Of a stretch of DNA of 64,000 bases, positions 44,150 to 52,402 are shown in pieces. The position numbers and the translations under genes are program-made. The notes under the pieces were generated by a model. It had not been told where the DNA came from. It saw nothing but the letters and a program-made list of their open reading frames with translations, and searched no databases. The stretch covers positions 342,615 through 406,614 of the forward strand of contig NZ_JADDUE010000006.1 in the NCBI RefSeq assembly GCF_016526145.1, written 5' to 3'. The number at the start of each line of letters is the position of its first letter. Position 1 is the first letter of the stretch. This DNA comes from Saccharopolyspora galaxeae. Lineage in GTDB: Bacteria; Actinomycetota; Actinomycetes; Mycobacteriales; Pseudonocardiaceae.

Positions 44150-45028
44150 ATGGGCAGAACCCGCGCCACCCTCGAGCGCCGGCAGCTCGGCGCCGAACTC
44201 CGCAGGCTCCGCGAAGCCGCCGAGAAGCAGCAGCAGGAGGTCGCGCGCGTCCTCGAATGCGACGTGAGCCAGGTCAGCCGCGTGGAAAGCGGCGACCGCT
44301 CGTTCAAGGTCCGCGAGATCGAAGCGCTGCTGGACCTCTACAGGGTGCCCGCCGCCGAGCGCGCGCAGATCACCGCGCTCGCCAGGATCGCGCGGCAGCG
44401 CCAGCCGCGCCGGATGTACTCCGATGCGATGCCCGGCGCGTTCCGGCGCCTCAGCGACCACGAACAGGACGCGACCGAGATCCTGTGCTCCGAGGGCGAA
44501 CTCATCCCGGGGTTGTTGCAGACCGAGGATTATGCGCGAGCGGTGGTCGAGTTCGGCAGGCCGAGTGCTTTCAAACCGCACCAGGACGACGTCGAAGCCC
44601 GCGTCCAGTTCCGGATGGAGCGCAGCGAACTTCTCGCCAAGGCCGAACCGCCGCGGATGTGGTTCGTGATCGGCGAGGCGGCTCTGCGTCGCCCGGTCGG
44701 CGGAGAATCCGTACTCCGCGGCCAGCTCGCGCACCTGCTGGATTTGATCGAAGGGCACTCGCACGTCTTCGTGCAGGTTGCGCCATTGGCAGCAACGGAC
44801 CATCCGCTGCTCGGATGCAATATCGAGATTCTTCGTTTCGGCGGGGTTGCCGCTGATGTCGCGCACCAGTCAACCTTCCTCGGAGGCGGCGCCTATCTCG
44901 TCGACGCTTCGGACGTGGACATGTGCTCGCACGCATTCGAAAAGCTGCGTGCCGTCGCGCTCGGCCTCGACGAATCTCGCGCCTTCGTCGCCCGGCAGGC
45001 AGAGGAGTTGGCAGATGCCCGCGTATGA
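44150..45028 (+). CDS. XRE-family regulator with DUF5753 domain
   Basis: A 292-residue regulator. The N-terminal Cro/C1-type HTH reads LGAELRRLREAAEKQQQEVARVLECDVSQVSRVESG; the rest matches DUF5753 (IPGLLQTEDYARAVVE, RMERSELL, then the strand-rich VGGESVLRGQLAHLL region). These proteins are paired with DUF397 partners throughout actinomycetes and act as developmental or antibiotic regulators of the WhiJ type. The DUF397 gene overlaps its 3' end by 14 bases, so they are coupled. Confidence 0.9.
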   Translation: MGRTRATLERRQLGAELRRLREAAEKQQQEVARVLECDVSQVSRVESGDRSFKVREIEALLDLYRVPAAERAQITALARIARQRQPRRMYSDAMPGAFRRLSDHEQDATEILCSEGELIPGLLQTEDYARAVVEFGRPSAFKPHQDDVEARVQFRMERSELLAKAEPPRMWFVIGEAALRRPVGGESVLRGQLAHLLDLIEGHSHVFVQVAPLAATDHPLLGCNIEILRFGGVAADVAHQSTFLGGGAYLVDASDVDMCSHAFEKLRAVALGLDESRAFVARQAEELADARV

Positions 45029-45203
45029 GCGTGTGCAGGGCTGGTTCAAGAGCAGCTACAGCGGCACCTACAACAACAGCTGCGTGGAAGCTCGCCGCAC
45101 CCCGCGCGGCATGGACGTCCGCGATTCCAAGGATCCGTCCGGCCCGCGGCTGAGCTTCGATTCCGCCGCATGGCGGCACTTTCTGGACCGGTTCATGCGC
45201 TGA
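45015..45203 (+). CDS. DUF397 protein, partner of the XRE regulator
   Basis: A 62-residue DUF397 protein with the family pattern WFKSSYSG...NSCVEA and VRDSKDPSGPRLSF...W..FL. In WhiJ-type pairs the DUF397 protein modulates the XRE regulator. ATG at 45015 overlaps the end of the XRE gene. It is of ordinary length for the family. Confidence 0.93.
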   Translation: MPAYERVQGWFKSSYSGTYNNSCVEARRTPRGMDVRDSKDPSGPRLSFDSAAWRHFLDRFMR

Positions 45204-45266
45204 GCCGGTCCGGATGTCCGATAGCGTGCCCACCGGCCGCGGCCGCGGCCGGAGGGGAGGTGCGCC

Positions 45267-46175
45267 ATGGGTTGGCGGAAAGCCGTGTTCGGCGCGGCGC
45301 TGAGCGCGGTGCTCGCGATCGGCGGATGCAGTGTCCCTGCGGGCGGGCGCCCGGCGGGCGGGCGCGAGGACGCGGCGCCGCCGGAACGCGCAGCGGGCCA
45401 ACCGAACGATGCAACAGGGCAACCGGACGATGCAACGGTGCAGCCGAACGGCCCCACTGCGGGAAATCCCGCTCCGTCCAGATTGGACGAAGTGATCCGC
45501 CGCGGGGAGCTGCGGGTGTGCAGCACCGGCGACTACCGGCCCTTCACCTACCGCGCCCCGGACGGCACGTGGAGCGGGATCGACATCGACATGTCGCGCG
45601 ACTTGGCGCAAGAACTGGGTGTGCGCGCAACTATTGTGCCGACAACTTGGTCCGGTCTGAGTCGCGATTTCCAGCAGAACTGCGACATCGCCGCGGGCGG
45701 CGTGTCGGTGACCCTGAAGCGGGCGCGGGAGGCGTTCTTCAGCGAGCCCTACCTCGTCGACGGCAAGGCGCCGATCACGTTGTGCGCCAACGCATCCAGG
45801 TTCGGCGCGCTGGAGCGGATCGACCGGCCGGGTGTCCGCGCCGTGGTCAATCCCGGCGGCACCAACGAACAGTTCGCGCGGAAACATCTGCACCGCGCCG
45901 AGATCCGGCTGAACCCGGACAACAACCGGATCTTCGACGACATCCGCAGCGGCCGCGCCGATGTCATGCTCACCGACGCGACCGAGACGAAATGGCAGGC
46001 CAAGCAGCATCCGGAACTGTGCGCGGTGCACCCGGAGCGGCCGCTGAGCTTCAGCGAGAAGGCGTATCTGCTGCCGCGCGGCGACGTGGTCTTCCAGCAA
46101 TTCGTGAACCAATGGCTGCACCTGCGCACGCACGACGGAACCTACGACCGCATCACCACGCCCTGGATCGGATGA
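45267..46175 (+). CDS. Lipoprotein cyclohexadienyl dehydratase (PheC-like)
   Basis: A 302-residue lipoprotein: signal peptide with lipobox LAIGGC, then a 50-residue Gly/Ala/Pro-rich spacer with a short repeat. The core matches Pseudomonas PheC closely in order: TGDYRPFTYR, GIDIDMSRDLA, GGVSVTLKRAREAFFS, GKAPITLCANASRF, VVNPGGTNEQFAR, LTDATETKWQ, HPELCAVHP and EKAYLLPRGD...QWLHL. PheC turns prephenate or arogenate into phenylpyruvate or phenylalanine outside the membrane. It shares its fold with amino-acid binding proteins, and no transporter genes are adjacent, which favours the enzyme. An external aromatic-acid dehydratase is unexpected in an actinomycete. Confidence 0.8.
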   Translation: MGWRKAVFGAALSAVLAIGGCSVPAGGRPAGGREDAAPPERAAGQPNDATGQPDDATVQPNGPTAGNPAPSRLDEVIRRGELRVCSTGDYRPFTYRAPDGTWSGIDIDMSRDLAQELGVRATIVPTTWSGLSRDFQQNCDIAAGGVSVTLKRAREAFFSEPYLVDGKAPITLCANASRFGALERIDRPGVRAVVNPGGTNEQFARKHLHRAEIRLNPDNNRIFDDIRSGRADVMLTDATETKWQAKQHPELCAVHPERPLSFSEKAYLLPRGDVVFQQFVNQWLHLRTHDGTYDRITTPWIG

Positions 46176-46224
46176 CCACCCGGTAACGATCCGCCAACCG
46201 AACCGTCCACATGGCACAACAATC

Positions 46225-46416
46225 TTCGGAACGCTCGCCGGCACACCTAGAATCACCCGCCGGTGTTCCCGCAGATCCGTTATTGAGTAGCATCGGCGAA
46301 CCCGAGGGGTTGCCCGCGTGGTTCCGCTGTGGACGGTGCGCCGGAACAGGGGTCAGCCGGCTGACACCACCCACGCCCGGAACCCCTCGGCGCACCGCTA
46401 GCGCCAGCGGTGCGCC
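46225..46416 (+). promoter_or_regulatory. Promoter and structured leader of cvnA
   Basis: TAGAAT (46248-46253) with TTCGGA (46225-46230) at 17 bases resembles a promoter. Downstream, before the cvnA ATG at 46453, are a perfect 14-bp palindrome GTCAGCCGGCTGAC (46352-46365) and a perfect 11-bp hairpin GGCGCACCGCT / AGCGGTGCGCC (46389-46416). The leader would be about 190 nt with two control structures. Apart from these the 277-base gap holds nothing. Confidence 0.5.
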
Positions 46417-46452
46417 GGCCAGAGCCACCGACCGCGACGAGGACCTGATTCG

Positions 46453-47928
46453 ATGTCCCCAACCACCCCCACCCAATCCGCGGCGAAACGCCGACATGCG
46501 GCTCGAACGCTGCTGGTAGTGCTGGTCTCCGCGGTCGTCACCGCCGGACTGTGCACCTGGGCCGCGTTAGCCGTGCCCGACTCGGCGAGCGTGCTGGTCG
46601 CGTGGAGCACCGGCGTCGCCGCCGTGCTGCTGACCGCCGCCGCCGGGCTCGCCGCATGGGGCCTGCAGACGGCTTCCTACTACCGCACCCGGGCCGAGAA
46701 GGCCGACGGTGCCGCGGGCAAGCTCGCCGACGAAACGCTGCCCGCGCTGGTCACCCGGCTCCGGTCCGGGTCCTCTGTGGACACTGCGCTCGCGGAGATC
46801 GAACACCCGCGCAATCCCGCCTTCCAGCGCATCCTGCGCACCCTCGGCCAGGAGATCGGGCACGGTGAACGCGCCCGTGCCGCGGCCATGCTCGCCTGCG
46901 CGAACGCCGCGGGCCGGATGCAGGCGCTGTCCACCGGGATGCTCGCCAGCCTGCGCGAGATGGAGGACCGGCACGAAGAATCCGTGCTCGGCGACCTGCT
47001 CGAACTCGACCACACCACCGCCCAGGCCGGCCGCCTCGCGGACAGCATCGCCGTGCTCACCGGTGCCCGCTCCGGGCGTCGCTGGACCAAACCGATCGTC
47101 ATGGAAAGCGTGCTGCGCGGCGCTGTCGGCCGGATCGCCGCGTACAAGCGGGTGCGGCTGCACTCCACCAGCACCGCCGCGATCGTCGGCTACGCCGCGG
47201 AAGGCGTGATGCACGCGCTGGCCGAGGTGATGGACAACGCCACCAGCTTCTCGCCGCCGTCCGAGCTCGCGCACGTCTACGTCGAAGAAGTGCACTCCGG
47301 CATCGTCGTCACCGTCGAGGACGGCGGCCTGGTGATGAGCGAGGCCGCGATGAACCGCGCGGTGCACGCCGTCGGGCCCGAACCGCTGGACCTCACCACG
47401 CTCAACGGCACCCGGCTCGGGCTGGCCGTGGTCGGCTGCCTGGCGCGCAAGCACGGGCTCACCGTCTCGTTCCGGCCGTCCTCGCGCGGCGGGACCGGCG
47501 TGATCGTGATGATCCCGCGGAAACTGGTCACCCAGCCGCGCAAGCAGGACGAGCTGACCGTGCCGACCCGCTCGGTCGGCGCCGTCGGCAACCCGCAGCA
47601 GGCGGCGCAGGCCGCGCAATCCGCGCAGCCCGCAGCCGCAGGTTCCCGGCCGCCCGCCGCGACCGGCACCCTCACCCGCGACGAACGGCCCACCACCGAG
47701 CAACCCGCGGCCGAAGGCACGGAGGCGAACGTGCACGACCTGCCGAAACGGCGTCGCGGCGAAACCCTCGCCGCGACCTCGCCTGCGTTGTTGAACGACG
47801 AGACCGAATCCGCCGGCGACGCGTCATCCGAGCTGCCCAAGCGGCCCCGCCCCAACCCCGGCGACCGCTTCGGTGCGTTCCGCCAGGCCAGCAACCGCCA
47901 GCCCGGCGACTCCGACGACGCGCGCTAG
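46453..47928 (+). CDS. cvnA: Conservon histidine kinase-like protein CvnA
   Basis: A 491-residue membrane-bound kinase-like protein. Two N-terminal helices (TLLVVLVSAVVTAGLCTWAAL and VLLTAAAGLAAWGL) are followed by a helical region with LLELDHTTAQAGRLADS, the place of the His in the LDHxxxR motif of this family, and an HATPase domain (EVMDNATSFSPP N-box). The last ~130 residues are low-complexity Ala/Pro/Gln. CvnA is the sensor of conservons, which also contain CvnB, C and D and act as membrane complexes akin to G-protein systems. Here a repeat element separates it from cvnB. Confidence 0.92.
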   Translation: MSPTTPTQSAAKRRHAARTLLVVLVSAVVTAGLCTWAALAVPDSASVLVAWSTGVAAVLLTAAAGLAAWGLQTASYYRTRAEKADGAAGKLADETLPALVTRLRSGSSVDTALAEIEHPRNPAFQRILRTLGQEIGHGERARAAAMLACANAAGRMQALSTGMLASLREMEDRHEESVLGDLLELDHTTAQAGRLADSIAVLTGARSGRRWTKPIVMESVLRGAVGRIAAYKRVRLHSTSTAAIVGYAAEGVMHALAEVMDNATSFSPPSELAHVYVEEVHSGIVVTVEDGGLVMSEAAMNRAVHAVGPEPLDLTTLNGTRLGLAVVGCLARKHGLTVSFRPSSRGGTGVIVMIPRKLVTQPRKQDELTVPTRSVGAVGNPQQAAQAAQSAQPAAAGSRPPAATGTLTRDERPTTEQPAAEGTEANVHDLPKRRRGETLAATSPALLNDETESAGDASSELPKRPRPNPGDRFGAFRQASNRQPGDSDDAR

Positions 47929-47960
47929 GGGATGAAGTTGATTGAGAGTGGTTTGCTTAG

Positions 47961-48115
47961 TGGGTTGCGTAGCGGAACCTCAGACGCCTTCTGGCTCCGG
48001 GATCTCATCCTTAAGTAGCTCCCTACTCGGCGTCTGAGCTGTCCTCGCCAGAAGACGTCTGAGAACCCGCGGCGGTGCCGGCTGAGTCCCCCACCGCAAG
48101 CGGCTTCGCCGCTTA
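47961..48115. repeat. Dispersed repeat family 2, copy 2, with a nested inverted repeat
   Basis: It shares GCGTAG, GCGGAACC-CAG-CG, GAGAACCCGCGGCGGT-CCGG and GCAAGCGGCTTCGCCGCTTA with 20364-20461. Relative to that copy about 65 extra bases interrupt the block after CAGACG. The insert is bounded by inverted repeats CAGACGCCTTCTGG and CCAGAAGACGTCTG (one mismatch), and AGACG occurs at both ends like a target-site duplication. It fills the cvnA-cvnB gap, which is otherwise absent or short in conservons. Confidence 0.65.
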
Positions 48116-48193
48116 CAAGACAACGGCTAGACCCCCACGAGCACACGAAGATTGGAGGTAGGGGCCGCCACCGCAGCGCCGGCTCCGACACTC

Positions 48194-48604
48194 ATGACCG
48201 ACCGCAATCTCGACTGGTTGCTGGAGAACCTCTTGGGGCGCACTCCGGGGACCAAGCACGCGCTGGTGCTGTCCAAGGACGGCCTGAAGGTCTGCCACTC
48301 GCCGGGCCTGTCCGTCGACCAGGCCGACCAGCTCGCCGCCATCGCCTCCGGCATCCAGAGCCTGTCCTACGGCGCATCCGTCGAATTCGGCGACGGCAGC
48401 GGCGGCGTCCGCCAGTCCATGAACGAGTTCCACGGCGGGCTGCTGTTCATCGTCGAGGCCGGTGAAGGCGCCCACCTGGCGGTGCTCGCCGAGGAGGACG
48501 CCGACGTCGGCGTGATCGGGCACAACATGAACGAACTGGTCGAGCAGATCGGGGAGTACCTCAGCGCGCCGCCCCGGCAAGCCCAGCCGAGCGGGTTGTC
48601 ATGA
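48194..48604 (+). CDS. cvnB: Conservon roadblock/LC7 protein CvnB
   Basis: A 136-residue roadblock/LC7-domain protein: LDWLLENLLGRTPGTKHALVLSKDGL..., then LAAIASGIQSLS and LLFIVEAGEGAHLAVLAEEDADVGVIGHNM. These proteins regulate small GTPases such as MglA/CvnD. ATG at 48194 was chosen as it begins MTDRNLDWLL, the usual start. Its end overlaps cvnC by ATGA. Confidence 0.94.
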   Translation: MTDRNLDWLLENLLGRTPGTKHALVLSKDGLKVCHSPGLSVDQADQLAAIASGIQSLSYGASVEFGDGSGGVRQSMNEFHGGLLFIVEAGEGAHLAVLAEEDADVGVIGHNMNELVEQIGEYLSAPPRQAQPSGLS

Positions 48605-48963
48605 GCCCGCGGCCCCTCGACAACGAAGACCCGGACCGGCTCTACACCGTCACCCAGGGCCGCAGCAGCGTCGACGAGGACTCGCTGGACCTGGTCACGC
48701 TGATCGTCAGCGAGTGCGACCCGTCCCCGGGGATGCAGTCCGAGCACGTCCGCATCCTGCAGCTGTGCCAGCAGCCGATGGCGGTCGTGGAGGTCTCCTC
48801 GCACCTGGGAATGCCGGTCGGCGTGGTGAAGATCCTGCTGTGCGACCTGCTGGACACCAACCGGATCACCGCCCGGCACCCGTCGTCCGCGTCGAAGAAG
48901 AAGGCGCAACTGCCCGATCCCGACATCTTGAAGCAGGTTCTCGTTGGACTCCACAACCTCTGA
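48601..48963 (+). CDS. cvnC: Conservon DUF742 protein CvnC
   Basis: A 120-residue DUF742 protein with the winged-helix-like LCQQPMAVVEVSSHLGMPVGVVKILLCDL and the end PDPDILKQVLVGLHNL. It is the standard third member of conservons. It overlaps cvnB at its start by four bases and cvnD at its end by 20 bases. Confidence 0.94.
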   Translation: MSPRPLDNEDPDRLYTVTQGRSSVDEDSLDLVTLIVSECDPSPGMQSEHVRILQLCQQPMAVVEVSSHLGMPVGVVKILLCDLLDTNRITARHPSSASKKKAQLPDPDILKQVLVGLHNL

Positions 48964-49552
48964 GCACACCCGCGCACCGCTGCGCAGCACCGCCAACGAC
49001 GGCCTGAAGATCGTCATCGTCGGCGGTTTCGGGGTCGGCAAGACCACCATGGTCCGGTCGGTGAGCGAAATCCGGCCGCTGAGCACCGAAGAGACCATGA
49101 CCCAGGCCAGCCTCGGCATCGACGACGCCAGCGGGGTGCAGGACAAGACCACCACCACCGTGGCGTTCGACTTCGGCCGGATCAGCCTGGACGCCAAGCG
49201 GGTGCTGTACCTGTTCGGCGCCCCCGGCCAGCAGCGGTTCTGGTTCCTGTGGGACCGGTTGTTCTCCGGCACGCTCGGCGCGGTCGTGCTGGTCGACACC
49301 CGCAGGCTGGAGGACTCCTGGTACGCGATCGACCGGCTGGAGCACCACGGGATGCCGTTCATCGTGGCGCGCAACAAGTTCGGCGATCAGGAGCACAGCC
49401 TGGACAGCGTGCGCGACGCGCTGTCGCTGCCCGAAGGCGTGCCGCTGATCGACTGCGACGCGCGGGCCCGCGACTCCAGCAAGCAGGTGCTGATCACGCT
49501 GGTCAACCACCTGTACGCGTTGTCGACGGCCACCCAGGAGGCCATGTCATGA
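48944..49552 (+). CDS. cvnD: Conservon small GTPase CvnD
   Basis: A 202-residue Ras/MglA-like GTPase: P-loop VGGFGVGKTTMVRSV, switch region around TTTTVAFDFG, FGAPGQQRFWFLW (G3-like) and VARNKFGD (G4, NKxD). Starts at TTG 48944, overlapping cvnC, which is how this gene usually begins in conservons; no ATG or GTG lies before the P-loop in this frame. It is thought to cycle between CvnB and CvnA at the membrane. Confidence 0.93.
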   Translation: MDSTTSEHTRAPLRSTANDGLKIVIVGGFGVGKTTMVRSVSEIRPLSTEETMTQASLGIDDASGVQDKTTTTVAFDFGRISLDAKRVLYLFGAPGQQRFWFLWDRLFSGTLGAVVLVDTRRLEDSWYAIDRLEHHGMPFIVARNKFGDQEHSLDSVRDALSLPEGVPLIDCDARARDSSKQVLITLVNHLYALSTATQEAMS

Positions 49553-49867
49553 CCGAGCCCGTCGCCCGGCAGGCCCACCGCCGAGGACGGGGCGGGCCGG
49601 CCGGGCGAGGACGGCACCGCGGCCGGCGCGGATGCGCGGGCCGACCGCTCGAGTTCAGCTCGGGTTGAGCGCGCGGCGGATGCCGACTCCCGTCGCCGGC
49701 GGCAGCGGCGGCGCTCCGGCCTGTCTGCCGGGCACCGTCGAGCCGGCGTCGCCTGCCGACATCCGAACGCGCAGGCCCTCCGCAGCACCGGACCCCGACA
49801 GCACGGTGTTGCGAACCGGGCACGGCACGCCCTTCCAGTCCACGGAAATCCGGGAGTTCCCACCCCC
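49553..49867. other. 315-base gap between cvnD and the P450 gene
   Basis: No supported gene. A 39-codon Arg/Gly-rich frame begins at 49549, overlapping the cvnD stop (ATGTCATGA), but it looks like ordinary high-GC background. No promoter hexamers or strong hairpin were seen. In other conservons the P450 follows cvnD closely, so this spacing is loose. Confidence 0.4.
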
Positions 49868-51142
49868 ATGACGAACCCTTCGGCCGACGAACAGATCTGG
49901 CCTCCGGCCACCGGCACCGACCCCGAACAGTGCCCGGTGCAAAACGGTTCCATCCCCCTCTACGGGCCGCGGTTCCAGCAGGACCCGGCCAGGCTCTACC
50001 GCGAAATGCGCAACCAGTACGGCCCGGTGGCGCCGATCGAGCTGGAAGGCGGGCTGCCCGCCTGGCTGGTGCTCGGCTACCGCGAGATCCACCAGGTCGA
50101 GACGAACCCCGAGTTGTTCGCCCGGGACACCCGGCGCTGGAACAGCTGGGACCGGGTCCCGGACAACTGGTCGCTGCTGCCGTTCGTCGGCTACCAGCCG
50201 TCGCTGATGTTCACCGAAGGCGCCGAGCACCAGCGCCGCACCGGCGCGATCGGGGAAGCGCTGGACGCGATGGACCAGTTCGAGCTGCGCCAGCTGTGCG
50301 AAGGGGTCGCCGACCGGCTGATCGACGGTTTCGCGGGCAGCGGCTCGGCGGACCTGATGAGCCAGTTCGCCCACCCGATGCCGCTGTACGTGATGGCGCG
50401 GCTGTTCGGGCTGTCCGAGGCCGAGGCCGCGCCGCTGATGCAGGACCTCACCGACACCGTCGCCAGCGATGACGGCGTCGCCGCGCACCAGCGCATCAAC
50501 GACCGCATGGTGCGGCTGGTCGAGCGCAAGCGGGAGTGGCCCGGCCCGGACGTGCCGTCCCGCCTGCTGGCGCACTCCGCGGGGATGACCGCCGACGAGA
50601 TCGTGCAGGACCTGCTGGTGGTGCTCACCGCCGCGCAGCAGCCGGTGGCGTACTGGATCGGCAACGCGCTGCGGCTGATGCTCACCGAGGAACGGTTCGC
50701 GATCACCCTGGCGGGCGGGCGCCGCAGTGTTGGCCAGGCGCTCAACGAGGTGCTGTGGGAGGACACCCCCACGCAGAACTTCATCGGCCGGTTCGCCAGC
50801 CGCGACACCCAGCTCGGCGGCCACCGCATCCAGACCGGCGACATGCTGGTGCTCGGTTTCGCCGGTGCCAACACCGACCCGCAGGTGCGCCCGGACGCCT
50901 ACTCCGACTCGGTGGGCAACCACGCGCACATGTCGTTCGGGCACGGTGAGCACGGCTGCCCGCACCCGGGGCCGGAGATCGGTGCGGAGATCGCCCGCAC
51001 CGCCATCGAGGTGCTGCTGGACCGGCTGCCCGACGTCGACCTGGCGGTCGAGCCGGAAGATCTGATGTGGCTGCCTTCGGTGTGGATGCGCGGGCTGGCG
51101 GCGCTGCCGGTCGAGTTCAGCGCGGGCAACGTCGCCGGGTGA
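49868..51142 (+). CDS. Conservon cytochrome P450 lacking EXXR (CYP157-like)
   Basis: A 424-residue P450. The heme-thiolate loop is FGHGEHGCPHPG. The K-helix, normally ExxR, reads ALNEVLWEDTP, with Trp where Arg should be, and the I-helix lacks AGxxT (LVVLTAAQQP). Streptomyces CYP157 enzymes of conservons lack ExxR in the same way and still bind heme, so this is probably a true CYP157-type protein and not a decayed gene. It is the fifth conservon member (CvnE). Whether it is catalytic or a redox/ligand sensor is unknown. Convergent to the second P450. Confidence 0.9.
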   Translation: MTNPSADEQIWPPATGTDPEQCPVQNGSIPLYGPRFQQDPARLYREMRNQYGPVAPIELEGGLPAWLVLGYREIHQVETNPELFARDTRRWNSWDRVPDNWSLLPFVGYQPSLMFTEGAEHQRRTGAIGEALDAMDQFELRQLCEGVADRLIDGFAGSGSADLMSQFAHPMPLYVMARLFGLSEAEAAPLMQDLTDTVASDDGVAAHQRINDRMVRLVERKREWPGPDVPSRLLAHSAGMTADEIVQDLLVVLTAAQQPVAYWIGNALRLMLTEERFAITLAGGRRSVGQALNEVLWEDTPTQNFIGRFASRDTQLGGHRIQTGDMLVLGFAGANTDPQVRPDAYSDSVGNHAHMSFGHGEHGCPHPGPEIGAEIARTAIEVLLDRLPDVDLAVEPEDLMWLPSVWMRGLAALPVEFSAGNVAG

Positions 51143-51184
51143 GGCGCCGGCCGCGTCCGGCGCCTGCGCTCCCTCGGCCCAGCG

Positions 51185-52402
51185 TTATGCGGGCGTGAAT
51201 CGGACCGGGACGGACACCGGGCCGCGGGTGAACACCCCGTGGTCCGCCGGTTCGTGGTCCGGTTCCAGTTCGGCGTTCGGCATCGCGTCCAGCAGGTGGT
51301 TGATCCCGACGTCGATCTCGGTCTTGGCCAGCAGCGCGCCGACGCAGAAGTGCCTGCCGAGCGCGAACGCCAGGTGGTCGGCGGCGGCGGTGAACGCGGT
51401 GCGCGCGGGCAGGTCCTCGCGGAAGATGTTGAAGCTCTCCGGCTCGGTGTAGTGCCGGTCGTCCCGGTTCGCCGCCCCGATCAGGCAGGTGAGGGTGCTG
51501 CCCGCGGGCACGACGCCGCCGGAGAGCTCCACGTCCTCGGCGGGCTGGCGCATGATCATGTGCACCGGCGGGGAGAACCGCAGCGACTCGGCGAACGCCT
51601 GCGGGATCAGCTCGCGGTCTCGCTGCACCGCCGCGTACTGCTCCGGGTTCTGCAGCAGGTCCCGGAACATGCTGGCGATGGCCTTGTCCGTGGTCTCCCC
51701 ACCGGCGGCCAGCAGCAGGCTGCAGAACGCCTTGATGTCCTCGTCGCTCATCCGCGTGCCGTCGATCTCGGCGGTGCACAGCGTGGACAGCAGGTCGTCG
51801 CCCAGGTTCTCCCTGCGGTGCTGGATCATCGGGATCATGTACTCGGCGAATTCCTCGCGGGTGCGCAGGCCCGCCGCGGCGACCTCTTCGTCCTGGCTGA
51901 GGTTGCCGAGGAACGCGATGATCGAGGTGTACCAGCCGCGGAACCGGACGCGATCTTCCTCCGGCAGGCCCAGCATGTCCGCGATCACGTTGATCGGGAA
52001 GCGGGTCGCGTACTGGCTGACCAGGTCGACCCGGCCGGTCCCGCGGAATTCGTCGACCAGCGCGCGGGAATTGCGCTCGATCACCGGCAGGAACTTCTGC
52101 TGCAACTCGCTGCCGCGGAACGCGGGCGCGACCAGCGCGCGGCGCACGGCGTGCTCGCGCCCGTCCAGTTGCAGGATCGTGCGGCCGTGCACCGGTTCGA
52201 GCTGCCAGTCGTAGTTCTGCGTGGTGAACACGGGTTCGCGGAAAGCGCGTTTCACGTCGTCGTAGCGGGAGACGATGTAGCTCTGCGTCGGCTCGTGCCA
52301 AAGAAGCGGATATTCGTCCCGCAGGATCTGATACGACGGGTACGGGCAGGCGTGGAACTCCGGCGAAAGGATGTCCGGGGCTTCGCTGGGCGGGGCCGTC
52401 AT
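51185..52402 (-). CDS. Cytochrome P450 (CYP154-like, conservon-associated)
   Basis: A 405-residue canonical P450: oxygen-activation AGGETTDKA in the I-helix, ExxR as ESLRFSPP, and heme loop FALGRHFCVGALLA. It lies tail-to-tail with the EXXR-less P450, 42 bases apart. In Streptomyces, CYP154 enzymes partner with CYP157 in conservons, and this pair looks similar. GAGGGAG precedes the ATG at 52402. It is expected to hydroxylate a small hydrophobic substrate; no ferredoxin gene is nearby. Confidence 0.9.
   Translation of the reverse strand: MTAPPSEAPDILSPEFHACPYPSYQILRDEYPLLWHEPTQSYIVSRYDDVKRAFREPVFTTQNYDWQLEPVHGRTILQLDGREHAVRRALVAPAFRGSELQQKFLPVIERNSRALVDEFRGTGRVDLVSQYATRFPINVIADMLGLPEEDRVRFRGWYTSIIAFLGNLSQDEEVAAAGLRTREEFAEYMIPMIQHRRENLGDDLLSTLCTAEIDGTRMSDEDIKAFCSLLLAAGGETTDKAIASMFRDLLQNPEQYAAVQRDRELIPQAFAESLRFSPPVHMIMRQPAEDVELSGGVVPAGSTLTCLIGAANRDDRHYTEPESFNIFREDLPARTAFTAAADHLAFALGRHFCVGALLAKTEIDVGINHLLDAMPNAELEPDHEPADHGVFTRGPVSVPVRFTPA

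Noticed and set aside
45267..46175. Amino-acid ABC transporter binding protein
   Set aside because: The fold is shared, but the block order and sequences follow PheC throughout and there are no permease or ATPase genes next to it.
49549..49668. A 39-residue gene after cvnD
   Set aside because: It overlaps the cvnD stop in a coupled-looking way, but the Arg/Gly-rich product has no hydrophobic core or known pattern.
49868..51142. P450 pseudogene because EXXR is missing
   Set aside because: The frame is full length with an intact Cys loop, and EXXR-less CYP157 proteins are known from conservons.
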